A stretch of DNA of 64,000 nt from Kappaphycus alvarezii (lineage: Eukaryota; Rhodophyta; Florideophyceae; Gigartinales; Solieriaceae). Location: positions 1,984,001 to 2,048,000 of the forward strand of contig NADL03000673.1 of the NCBI GenBank assembly GCA_002205965.3, given 5' to 3'. Each line of letters begins with the position of its first letter. Positions within the stretch are counted from its first letter, which is position 1. The notes under the pieces were generated by a model that had not been told where the DNA came from, made no database searches, and was given only the letters and a program-made list of their open reading frames with translations. Made by a program: the position numbers and the translations under genes. Below are positions 22,053 through 31,735 of this stretch, piece after piece.

Positions 22053-22983
22053 TTAGGTCTGAATAGGGTGCCTAAACTCTGCATGTTGTGGGGCGCGACA
22101 AAATACAGACGCGGCACACGTGGACCAATTCGCAGAACTACGCTGCTGATAAAGCCGAGTCTTCACTCCTCCCGCAGAATATTCGCTGCGGGTTGCGACA
22201 GCGGCCGCGTATTCGTCGATTACCTTCGGCGTCGTCGCAGACGGCGATCCAAGTGGGTCGAAGGCTGGCGGCACAAACTTCCATCTCAGTTTTGATCGTC
22301 CTGGGAGGGTTTCACCGGGATGGCTGCTACTTTGCTGGCAAGCACCCTATTTTTCCTTCTTTCAGCTGCATTGGCAGCGGCGCGCGCCTCACGCGCTTCA
22401 ATGGACATGAACCCTCTTGGAATGGCGATGTTACAGTGACGTCGTACGCCACCGGGAGGGGCGGCAGGGTGTTGATCTCCTCCGACCTCGGGTGCACTAG
22501 AATGTCGCAAGGCCGTGCATTCAGTCCAGGAAGTAAGCATTTCACCTCATATTGGACGCCGACTCCTGCTGCTTTGAACATTTGTCGGCCAAATACCTTC
22601 ACCACGGCATTGTGCCGGTTAGTCTATCCCAGGCCTTTTTTGCAAAAATCCGCGGCATGGTTACCTTGGTCCATGGGCCTGTTGCACTCCGCGCATTGCA
22701 GCGGCACGGTGTCGTCAAACACGTGAACTCCCAGGTGGCGGCGTAGCATCACTGACCACATCTTATTATAGGTCCGGCTGACCGCAGAAGGATGTGCAGT
22801 GAGAAAGGCTGCAGCAGGCGTCTCTAAGTATGCCTTGCGGCGGATCCTTCGCCGAATATCAGCTTCCGTATGCAGCGTAGTACTTGGGAACCTCTCCCAT
22901 TCGTCTTCTTTCCAGAATACCTTTGCTGCCGACTTGCACCAGGCTCGATAAAATACTGTGTGTAATATCGGGCTTGTTTGCAA
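22053..22983 (-). pseudogene. Non-LTR retrotransposon copy 2: zinc cluster and restriction-like endonuclease
   Basis: The minus strand from about 22983 reads HPSAVSRTYNKMWSVMLRRH, then QCAECNRPMDQGNHAADFCK, a CCHC-like cluster. After a frame change comes RPCDILVHP with, about ten residues on, VAYDVTVTSPF, equivalent to RKLDLVI...GIDFTIVSP in copy 1. ARAAANAAERRKNRVLASK follows in a third frame, then FDPLGSPS and KTRLYQQ up to the stop at 22053. The order zinc cluster, PD-(D/E)XK-like nuclease and tail box matches copy 1. Such an endonuclease nicks target DNA to prime reverse transcription. At least two frame changes make it inactive. Confidence 0.7.
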
Positions 22984-24738
22984 GATTGGCCGCTGTCAGC
23001 GTTTCTGGGAGACCACCATGTCCGTCAGAGAAGATTGGGTGGAGTCGTCGGACAAACTCGAGAAGGTGGGTATCAGCATGTGCATAGCTTTGTGCACGGT
23101 GGTGGGCTACGCTAGGATCATCGGGGCATGTCACTTGTTCGGAGTCGATGACGCTGGCCGCAAACGACGCTAGATTCAGCGTTGCCACGGGTGTGAATCC
23201 GTGGTCTCCGAGGCGCAACGGAAGAGCCACTTGCTGACGGACCGCACTTGTCATCGGCACGTTGTTTGACCGCGAGTAATATTCCATCTGTTCTTGATAA
23301 AATCTCACTGCCAGGACGCTTGTTGCACTCGGCGGTGTTTGCTTCATCACATGGCAGCCTGCATGCCGAGGCACAAACGCGGTGGAGGTGGAACTGGATG
23401 CGAGCATCCCCAATCCCATCGATCAGCGATAACGTGTTTTTGCATCCTGCAGCGATAACGTGTTTTTGCATCCTGCAATTTTTTCATTGAGAAAGTTCCC
23501 CATGAATTGCGGCGAACCGATCGGAGCGCCGAGGAAGTCAATGCCGTGATTTGAGAAGTTCTCATTTGGAAAGCGGTGCAGTAGGGGTGTCTCAGTGGCA
23601 GGGTGGCGCGGCCAGAATAGGCGTGTCTTCGCCGGGTTTAGATGCAGGCCATGATCAGGTCCCTTAGACCTCAGGATCTCGACAGCCTTGTCGAGCTCAC
23701 TGTGATTGCCTACCAGGGTGCAGTCATCCGCATACCATCTGTGTAAATGGAGTTGGGTCTGATCGGAAATTTCTCTTGCCAATGGGTGTATGACAAGGGA
23801 GAACATCAACATACTTGCTGGGTCCCCTTGTTGCATCCCTTCTTGGCTGGGGATGTCTTGTGTCGATGCCGCAGGCAAGATTAGGGACGGCATTTGACGG
23901 GCATACACCATGTTCAGGAAACGGCATAACGACGGCACTTTGGTCGGCAGGAGGTCGATCATTTTCTGTCTCGAAAAGCGGTTGAACGCATTATGTGCAT
24001 CCACTGAAATCAGCGCGTAGTCCTCATCTTCACCTTTGGTGGAGACCAGTCTTCGGGCATCGTGTACGATAGAATCCAGTCCGCAGTGCACTCCGTTGGC
24101 CACCTGTAGTGGAGCGAGGTATTCCCTCGTGTCTTCCAATGCCTGGGGTAAGAGCACTTTCGTCACCAGTCGCCGCAAGGCTGTCCCAATTGCAATGGGG
24201 CGGATCTTGTCTGGGCGGGGTTGGATCGGCAACAGTGTCACAGAGGAGAAGGGGGATTGTCTTATTTGGGAGGTCTCCATGAGCTAGTCTCGACACAACA
24301 GCTGTTAGTACCGAGATACCCGTCACCGCAGCTTCAGGGCTAACCCGTGTGTTGGCCAGCAGGTGCAGGAGTCGCGGTGACATTCTGTCAGGGCCAGGTG
24401 CGGAGTTAGAGTTCAGGCGTCGGACCGCGCTTAGAACCGTTTCCTCCGAAATGTCCACCGGGAGCGGCAAGTCTCTCGCCTCTATGGCTCTCACCGGAGA
24501 CTGCGGTGCTGGGTGCAGTTTTCGCAGGCTTTCGATGACTTGCGGGTCACGCACGTTAGCAATGTGCGACTGGTGCAGGGTGCGCATTGCACGCCCATAT
24601 TGCGCATCTGCAGCAAGATGGGCTGCCCTGCGGAATTTTGCTCCGCGCATTGCGTCGTTCTGTTAAGGACGGGGTCGGACTACTCGTTCTTCTTTGACGT
24701 GGTGTGCTTGAATCGCCTCTGTCCACAAATCGGGCCAT
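22984..24738 (-). pseudogene. Non-LTR retrotransposon copy 2: reverse transcriptase
   Basis: The best-preserved RT in the window. The 24650-24030 frame has NSNSAPGPDRMSPRLLHLL, the fingers entry motif. After a frame change near 24260, the 24280-23423 frame has RPDKIRPIAIGTALRRLVTK, ALISVDAHNAFNRF (first catalytic Asp), QEGMQQGDPASMLMFSLV and the YADD active site in HRWYADDCTLVGN. Then a 26 bp tandem duplication shifts the frame, and another frame change falls near 23345. The 23419-22859 frame resumes with LPLRLGDHGFTP, the counterpart of LPFRSGGLGLTQ in copy 1. All RT catalytic residues are present but the protein cannot be read through. An N-terminal Arg/Ser-rich frame reaches 24738. Confidence 0.8.
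23425..23476. repeat. 26 bp perfect tandem duplication inside RT gene
   Basis: Bases 23425-23450 and 23451-23476 are identical. Because 26 is not a multiple of three the duplication shifts the frame just after NEKIAGCKNTLSL and causes a stop 8 codons later. It looks like a recent slippage or repair event. Confidence 0.9.
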
Positions 24739-24749
24739 TCACCTGCAGA

Positions 24750-25640
24750 AGCGCGGCGTTTTCGCTCGCGGAGTACTTGGCTTTGTCTTGTCTTGGATTG
24801 CCACCCGGCTTCCTCCCGCACTAACCGTCGTAAGACTGCAGTGGGAAGTAGGTGAATCCGGAGGAAGGCAGAGTGTCCCAGATATGGTCAGGAAGCTTCA
24901 GTGTGCATCGACACGCATCAGCTTTGTTTTGCATTGGATGACTCCGGGTCGAGAGCAGCAGTCTCGATCGTAGGACAAATTTGATTACTTTATGAGTTGA
25001 AGGGATGCGTGACCATGGTGCTCGCACTTCGCCTAATGTAGAGCAGACAGTGTGCCGGCGTGCAGCGCAACTGTTGCATGAGCCATGGAAGTAGTCGGTG
25101 GTGACGGACCATGTTCTTGTGCACATGTTCAGCCAATTATTTGACAGTGAACATGATATCAGGTCTTGTGATGTCTCTGCACGTGGCCGACGTGGACCAC
25201 CCGGTTAGCACTTAGCTAGCAGTATAGTCGGATCCTGCAGCGGACACCCGTTTTACGGATGCCATAAAGTTACTCTCTGTCTGCCAGATATCTTAAGTCA
25301 CCGATAACCCTTTGAAAATGTTTCCCTTGGAGTTTCTGGAGGGTTAGGTATGTTGGTGCTGCGTTCCAATCTCTATTTTCAGAAGAAGGGGTGTGACGCG
25401 GTTTGGATTGGTGGGTTCTGGTTGTGTGGAGTAGGAATAGTATGACGTGGGGTGGAGTTGATGCGCCACTTGAGGTATACGATTGGCTTTCGTAAATCTT
25501 ACATCTTGTACTGGATCGTGATTATTCAGTAGAAGTCATCGCTGAGGGCGTTGCGCGGAATTAATGGTATAAACTCTTCAATGCTGACTGCCACGAGAAT
25601 GAGAATGCCGTCCACTTGTTTAATGAGGAGGCAGGGATCA
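24750..25640. other. No supported gene
   Basis: Probable 5' flank or 5' untranslated part of non-LTR copy 2, then mixed sequence. A stretch CTGCACGTGGCCGACGTGG near 25178 recurs in diverged form near 46043. No motif-bearing frame was found. Confidence 0.35.
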
Positions 25641-25643
25641 GCG

Positions 25644-26120
25644 TCACTCTACTTGCGGCCGTGCTTTGTAGGTTGTTTTAAGAAGGCCTTGAAATGCATA
25701 TTGATGCCGCAGGTATACCGTTGAGGTTTCGAAGTGGGATTTCAGTGCAGCGAGAATGACTGAGTCTGCCACCGAATCTCGTTGGTCTCGGATAAAGACG
25801 TGATTTTGGTCCGGGTAAGGGTCGTGCGGACAAGCCGAACTGACGGCGAAGTGGTTTATGGGGCAGAAATGGTGCGTTGCTAGTGTGACTAGTAGCCGCA
25901 CAGTTGAATTTTCTGCCGTGTGCACAGGTGTGTAGCCCGAAAAATAGTAGATGTATTGTTGCATACGGTCTCCAAGTACGGAGCATCGAGACTTCCGGTC
26001 GAAATGGAGGAATAGCAAGCACTTATAGCAGGAGGATATCTTTAGTGGTATAAATTTCAGGGAGGTTCGTGGCGTTGCATGGTTGAGTATGAGGTGCCAT
26101 TTAATTGTGTCTGTGCCCAA
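25644..26120 (-). CDS. Unidentified 158-codon open frame
   Basis: Open from 26120 to 25644, with overlapping frames on the same strand. The translation has several Cys and His (SSCYKC, HHFCPINHF) but no family I can name. It lies upstream of a fragment of the non-LTR family and may be decayed element sequence. The apparent start is not supported by any signal. Confidence 0.2.
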   Translation of the reverse strand: MGTDTIKWHLILNHATPRTSLKFIPLKISSCYKCLLFLHFDRKSRCSVLGDRMQQYIYYFSGYTPVHTAENSTVRLLVTLATHHFCPINHFAVSSACPHDPYPDQNHVFIRDQRDSVADSVILAALKSHFETSTVYLRHQYAFQGLLKTTYKARPQVE

Positions 26121-26247
26121 TCGGGTGTGTAGCTAGGGGATAAATGGGATTGCTCGGGTTGTCGTTTCTGAATTATGCTGCTAAGGCGGAGCAGAGAAGA
26201 GCGCTGCTGTGGAGTTACAGTGGTGTTCTGAGGAGTACGTTGTTAAA

Positions 26248-26535
26248 ATGGCTGGGGTGTTGCGTGATTGTTTTATATGTGGACGAACTCGCGGGTCTAA
26301 CAGTCCTGGATTTGCGTTTATGTCAGATGAATGCATCAACTGTGCGGGGTCCGCAGTGGTCCTAGGGGGTGATCGAGGTCTGGTATTTAGCCCCAATGTC
26401 GTCACCTCAATTTTCCTATTGGTAATACCTTTGGCTGTCCTTTCTAGTAGGTGTACTATTCCTTTATCACTGGTGTACAGTACAAATGTGCAACGTTGCA
26501 GAGTACTTAAAATGAAGTTGGAGTTGGGTGACTAA
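26248..26535 (+). CDS. Small open frame with Cys-pair motif
   Basis: From the ATG at 26248 the frame reads MAGVLRDCFICGRTRG and then SDECINCAG, two CxxC pairs spaced like a zinc ribbon, followed by a hydrophobic segment near its end. It stops at 26535. It overlaps the antisense end of a non-LTR fragment only at its 3' side. No family recognised; could be chance or an element-encoded fragment. Confidence 0.2.
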   Translation: MAGVLRDCFICGRTRGSNSPGFAFMSDECINCAGSAVVLGGDRGLVFSPNVVTSIFLLVIPLAVLSSRCTIPLSLVYSTNVQRCRVLKMKLELGD

Positions 26536-26640
26536 GCTCTGCGTGTTGCGGTGCGCGGCAAATTACGGATGCTGCACAAGTTGAACAGATTGAGTAGCTA
26601 AGCTTCTGATACAGGCGAGTCTTCACTCCTCCAGTTAGAG
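26515..26640 (-). pseudogene. Non-LTR retrotransposon copy 3, C-terminal tail
   Basis: The minus strand reads GGVKTRLYQKLSYSICSTCA, continuing ASVICRAPQHAELSHP. Copy 2 (22190-22060) reads GGVKTRLYQQRSSANWSTCA, then ASVFCRAPQHAEFRHP. Nucleotide similarity between 26525-26640 and 22069-22180 is also clear. The rest of this copy upstream is not confidently readable. Confidence 0.65.
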
Positions 26641-26926
26641 TCAGTTAGTATGATGCCGTGAAGTGTGAAAAGTACGGATGGCGAGGGTGCGTAGGTAAAG
26701 GAGGCTGTTTTTCGAGAACGAGTTGGCCAGGTCATGTAGGTGAAGGTGCTAGTCTTCATTAAGTGCATGATGAGGATATCGGCGGTGATGGTAAAAGCGG
26801 GGAAAGGAGCGAGGGGTATCTGGATTCCCTTTGCAGTTTTACGATGGAGGGTTGAGTAGGTTTCTGAGTAAAAAAAAATATTTTTGATGCTGTTTTCCAA
26901 GGAATTTTCGTTCTGCATGTGGTTTT

Positions 26927-27172
26927 CTACCCTAGGAAGTGGAGTTTTGCAGCGAGTTGGGAATAGTCAATCTCGACTTCCTCAGCAGCGGCCTTGGAAT
27001 TCCGGTTGCTAGAATGGCTGGGGTACCTGCACTTTTCATTGAGTAGCGGGGACTGCACACACCTCTTGAGATGTGTTGGTGACGGCGTTTGAATGCCCGC
27101 GTGGCATACAACGTTGTTGGCGCACTGCTGATAGGATCTTTCGTGGAACTGCGGAGGTTGTGTACGGCCCAA
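26927..27172 (-). CDS. Unidentified open frame with Cys/His cluster
   Basis: The 81-codon frame contains CANNVVCHAGIQTPSPTHLK followed by RC, a C-C-H-C arrangement faintly like a BED or knuckle finger, then an acidic helix-like tail (AAAEEVEIDYSQLAAKL). It lies on the same strand upstream of non-LTR copy 3 and may be its degraded zinc-cluster region. No firm assignment. Confidence 0.25.
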   Translation of the reverse strand: MGRTQPPQFHERSYQQCANNVVCHAGIQTPSPTHLKRCVQSPLLNEKCRYPSHSSNRNSKAAAEEVEIDYSQLAAKLHFLG

Positions 27173-27734
27173 TTGGGTGAGTAGATAAGCTAACTGCTCT
27201 GCAGTGGTGAAGGTGATTGATTTTTTTATCTGTGGAAGCGATTTCCAAGATCTTTTGATGTTCTAAGCAGCATTTTCCCCGATTTTCTTACACGCTGCTG
27301 CTTCTCCGTCCGAGGCCTTTAATCACAGAATCTAGTTCATTCTCTCTGTATTCGATATCTGGATACTAGTTGGAAAGCACTCGTGCCCGTATGGACTGTT
27401 GCTGCGAGGATATTCAGTGACTGGCAAGTCGGCGGCCAGGAAAATGGTTTCAGCGAGCCACTTGATGTATTCGTGATCGTCTATATGGGTTGAATCCAGA
27501 TGCGCTTGAACAGTTGGATGATCTTGAATGGAGTGGGCTGCTCGCTTGTCTGGACTATGTGGTAACAGATTTCTTTTAGAGCGCTTTATTTGAGCGCCCT
27601 GGGCAGGAGGTGGTGTTTGTACAAGTACAGCATGGGTTGTGCAGGATCCTCGAGTGCGGGCGGCTCAGTAGTTACAAATGGCTTTTTGCTAGGACAGTCT
27701 GTCTTGGTTGTCCCGTGAGGTACTAGTCCCAATA

Positions 27735-27832
27735 CTACTGTACTGTACTGTACAGGACAGTGCAATGGCACAAGACAATGCCGTACTGTGTTGCGGTATA
27801 CAGGACACTGTACAGTACAGTACAGTAATGGG
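27735..27832. repeat. Imperfect palindrome of TACTGTAC repeats
   Basis: Four overlapping TACTGTAC words at 27737-27753 are mirrored as inverted CTGTACAGTACAGTACAGTA at 27807-27826. This gives arms of about 22 bp with a 50-60 bp loop that also carries the outer words GGACAGTG and GGACACTG. Confidence 0.75.
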
Positions 27833-27899
27833 TCTCCTGGTGGCATTGGGAGAAAAGTGTGACCAAATTTATTTTTAAATCATAAGAATGCATTGTACT

Positions 27900-27956
27900 G
27901 TTCTGTAGGTACAGAACCGTTCTGTAGGTACAGAACCGTTCTGTAGGTACAGAACC
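27900..27956. repeat. Three tandem copies of a 19 bp palindrome
   Basis: The unit GTTCTGTAGGTACAGAACC is present three times without mismatch, followed by a partial GTTC. Each unit is a dyad of 8 bp arms (GTTCTGTA/TACAGAAC) around GG. It lies about 310 bp upstream of the HERC-like start codon and could be a protein-binding array or a slippage-prone hairpin. Confidence 0.9.
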
Positions 27957-28265
27957 GTTCAGAAGAGTAGTATTGGACAGTATTTGCAGCACTGTACAGT
28001 GCAATACATGCACCAGTGTAACTTTTCATATCTCAGAAATAGTTGCCATTCGAGAAATCCTGCAAAAACCCTCCAACATGCCTGAACAAATTGATCGTTC
28101 CACATAGATGATTTAGCCACGATTTCGTCCGTCCTCTGACCCACCCGTCGCTAGTCCCAGACGCCTCCATCGACGTCTACATATCCGTAACCCTTCCGTC
28201 TGTGATCACTCTGCACTCCATCAATACACCTCATCGCTAACTATTCCTTCCCCTCCACGATCCAA

Positions 28266-31200
28266 ATGCCTACCCGCCTTCTCGTCGGCTGGGGTAGCGC
28301 CACCGATGGCCAACTCGGTCCTACGGACACAGACCTCATCCCAACCCCACGTCCATTTCCAGGACTTCCTTCGTCAAACTCCGTGACATTTTGTGCTGGC
28401 CTCTGGACATCTCTTATCGTAACTCATAACGGTGCTGCCGTACATTCTACCGCCTCCTTCTCAAACCATATTTCCACTCCCGCCCAAGCACTCGCTCTCA
28501 TCCCTGGTACAGGCCCCCGCCGGATCCCTCCTCCCTCCCTGCTGTCACTTCCGTCGCTGTTGGTCGAGACTTTGCACTGCTTCTTACCGTTCATGGCACC
28601 ATCTATTCTATCGGTGGCGGCAGCTTTGGCCAGCTTGGCCTCGGTAAGGGAGTCAAGAACCTTACATTTCCGGAGCGAGTTCATGCCTTGAACAGCTTTC
28701 GCATCGTCCAAATTGTCGCAGCAGAATTTCATTGGCTTGCCTTGGATTCTTTAGGTCGTGTCTTTGCTTGTGGAAAAAACGGTGCGGGCCAGCTTGGTTT
28801 GGCTAATGTCAAGTCCGTGAATGTCCCTACCTGTATCACCACCCTTTGGCCACATGCTGTGGTCGCCATCTCTACAGGGGACATGCATTCTGTTGTACTC
28901 ACCGCTGGTGGTGAGCTTTTGGCATTTGGCAGCAACAAGAGCGGCCAACTTGGTAACTCTGATTACCGCGTACAAGTCCGTTCCATGACACCAGTCATTG
29001 TACCAATGCCGTCAAAGGCCAGGGATCCTGACGGTGATGTGCACATGGATGAAACGGGCTCTTCAAGTGAAGAGCCTGGGCCCTGGGGTTATCATGATGT
29101 GGCGTGTGGCTCGGCACATACCGTTGCCCTACGGAGTGACGGCGCCCTAGTGTGTTGGGGAAAGGGAGAAAACGGTCAGCTGGGGACCAGGGCCACTCAG
29201 ACTTTGTACACGCCCACAATTGCTGTCACTACTGAGCAGTTTGTTTGTGTGGACGCCGGCGAGCAGCATTCTGCGGCTTTGACTGAGCAAGGAGTCGTAT
29301 ATCTTTGGGGAGATGGCAGTCAGGGACAAATTGGGGACGGGGATGTCTCAGATAAGTTCTTGCCAGTGGCAGTCCCTGCTATTAGAATTAATTCTCGCTA
29401 CTTTGCAAGCCAGGGGCAAGCCGGTACAGGGACAGACGGGAACGCTGCAAGGGAATTCCGGGTCCTCAAAGTTGCTTGTGGTGGATACCACAACTTAGCA
29501 CTTGTGAGTGACGATCCCCACGACCGCGTATATCGAGCAAGGGATGTTTACAGCAATCGTATTCCCAAATGTCTTGTAGATGAAATGCTGCAAGCAAAGT
29601 CAGGCCTCTCGCGGTTCGGGTCTGCGCAGGTAATGTTGAGAACATTTGTCCGACCGCATTTACCTTTGCGAAGAAACGGGAAAGTGGACTACCGAGAGGC
29701 AGAGAAAGCCTACGATGCATTTGTGCGACTTTTTGGAGATGAAGGGAAACGAGTCCTGGGGTTAGCTGCAGCGCGTATAAGACACGAAGCTCAAGTTGCT
29801 TTTGGCTTAGTTGTCTCTCGAGATGGTCCGTTTCCATTCAAGACAGATTTTACCGCAGATGACCAGAAGCAGCTTGTGACACCGAGAGCAGATTTTCTCA
29901 ACGATGACAATTTCTTCCGTTCCTCAGTTGCAAACTTTTCCGAATGCGGATACCTTTTTTTCTTGTCTATTCTAAACCCCGTGTATACTGAGAAAGAGCG
30001 GATACCACAGCTTGCAGAGCTGGCTAATGTTTTGCTCCGCTGCGAAGAGCAAGGCAGAGAAGCGTTTATCGATTCGGTTTCTCACTGTCCGGCAGATTTG
30101 CTGATTGAGCGGCTTATCCGACCGCTCCAAGTTGTCTTGGCAGAGGAGCTGAGGGGATACCAACGGGTAAGAAAGAATGCAAAAGATGCAACGATGGCAT
30201 TAGCGTTATGTTACCACGGCGTGTATCGAGCATCCCGACGCGAAAAAGTCAAGGGACTTATTATTCCACACACCGAGTTTTACAATGAGACTGTTAGCGA
30301 GCGTATGGATCTGGGACAAGACTATAAGCGGTGGTCAACATCGACGGGAGGTGGACTATCAACCGTACTCTCAGCCCTACCGCCGCTACCCTCGGCAGAC
30401 CAAGATGAAGAGCTTTTTTCCTTTTGCACGTACAGCTTTCTTTTGACGGAAGCTGCGAAATTCCAAATATTGGAGGTTGAGTCCACCCTAACAATGAATG
30501 AGGAGAGCATGCGATCGGTGCTATCATTTGGCTCTCTTTCTCTAAGCTTCGGGCCACTGGGACGTCTACCGCAATTGCGAGTGCCACCAGAACAATTGGC
30601 GACCTTACAATATCTTGTTTTAAATGTTCGGAGGGACAATATTGTGTCGGATGCATTCCTACATATTGCGGAACTGGCTCAAAACCACCCGCGCGAACTT
30701 CACAAGCCTCTGAAGGTTATATTCGACGGAGAAGATGGTGTAGATGAGGGAGGAGTACGCAAGGAATTTTACCAAGTTTTGATGGAGCAAATTTTATCTC
30801 CAGATTACGGTATGTTTGAGTATGATGAGGAAACAAGGTATCACTGGTTCCGTCGAGATTCTTTAGAGACAGAGAACTCGTGGGTCCTTGTGGGCATAAT
30901 GTTTGGGCTAGCTGCATTCAATTCCATCCTTCTCGATGTTCAATTTCCATCAGTATTCTATAGGAAGCTGCTCGTGGCTTTACGAAACAACCTAAAGAAG
31001 ACACACGCACCGGAGGGTGTGGTCCCTAGTGTCGAGAGGTACGAGGCCGATTTAGATGATGTCACTGAAACATTCCCACAGCATGGCAATAGTCTGGCAC
31101 ACCTAATGGCATACGAGAATGACGATATCGAGGAAATCTTTTCCTTATCTTTTGAAGTTTCATACACAGGCTTATTCGGCAAGGCACAAACAGAGGAGTT

Positions 31201-31735
31201 AATACCAAACGGTTCGAAAATGCCGGTCACGAACAGGAACCGTGAAGAGTTTAAGGACCTTTATGTTGAATATATGATCAATAAGTCCATCGAAAAGCCC
31301 TTTAATCACTTCGCACTAGGGTTTTCTCTTATGTTGAATGGACCATTCGTCCATCGTTTCAATGCTGAGGAGCTCGAGACATTGCTAGTAGGAGAGAAGG
31401 AACTTGACTTTGAGGCAATGCGTCATGTTGCCAAATATGAGGGTTACACGCCAAACAGTCCCGTAGTGCGGCACCTGTGGCAAGTTCTGTCCGAGTTTGA
31501 CGCTGAGTTGAAACGACTCTTTCTGTCTTTTGTGACAGGAACAGATAGGGCTCCAATAGGCGGGCTGCGCAGACTTGTTTTACTAATTCAAAGGGCTGAA
31601 GGTGACAGCAATCGTCTTCCAACAAGCCACACATGTTTCAACGTCCTCCTATTGCCGGAGTACGCTACACGTGCAAAACTCCGGGATCGGCTTTGCACTG
31701 CAATCCGAAATTCAAAAGGCTTCGGATTGAGGTAG
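28266..31735 (+). CDS. HERC-like E3 ubiquitin ligase (RCC1 repeats plus HECT), one probable frameshift
   Basis: The ATG at 28266 opens a frame starting MPTRLLVGWGSATDGQLG, an RCC1 blade. Near 28510-28525, at a run of five C, the reading must move by one base. The main frame then runs open to the TAG at 31733-31735. RCC1-type blades follow (SIGGGSFGQLGLG, VFACGKNGAGQLG, LLAFGSNKSGQLGN, LVCWGKGENGQLG, VYLWGDGSQGQIG), about six or seven in all. The C-terminal 350 residues are a HECT domain: FDGEDGVDEGGVRKEFYQVL, then NHFALGFSLMLNGPFVHRFN, and the catalytic loop LPTSHTCFNVLLLPEY with the active cysteine at 31634-31636. Length, about 1,156 residues if the shift is bridged, is close to animal HERC3/HERC4. 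The protein would transfer ubiquitin from an E2 through the cysteine. No introns are visible. The best-preserved host gene here; the frameshift may be a sequence error, since the rest is intact. Confidence 0.9.

Noticed and set aside
27900..27956. CRISPR-like array
   Set aside because: The 19 bp units are directly adjacent with no spacers, and no cas-like genes are present; it is a simple tandem repeat of a palindrome.
28729..31634. Minus-strand and out-of-phase frames across the HERC-like gene
   Set aside because: All are shadows of a long conserved coding frame on the plus strand.
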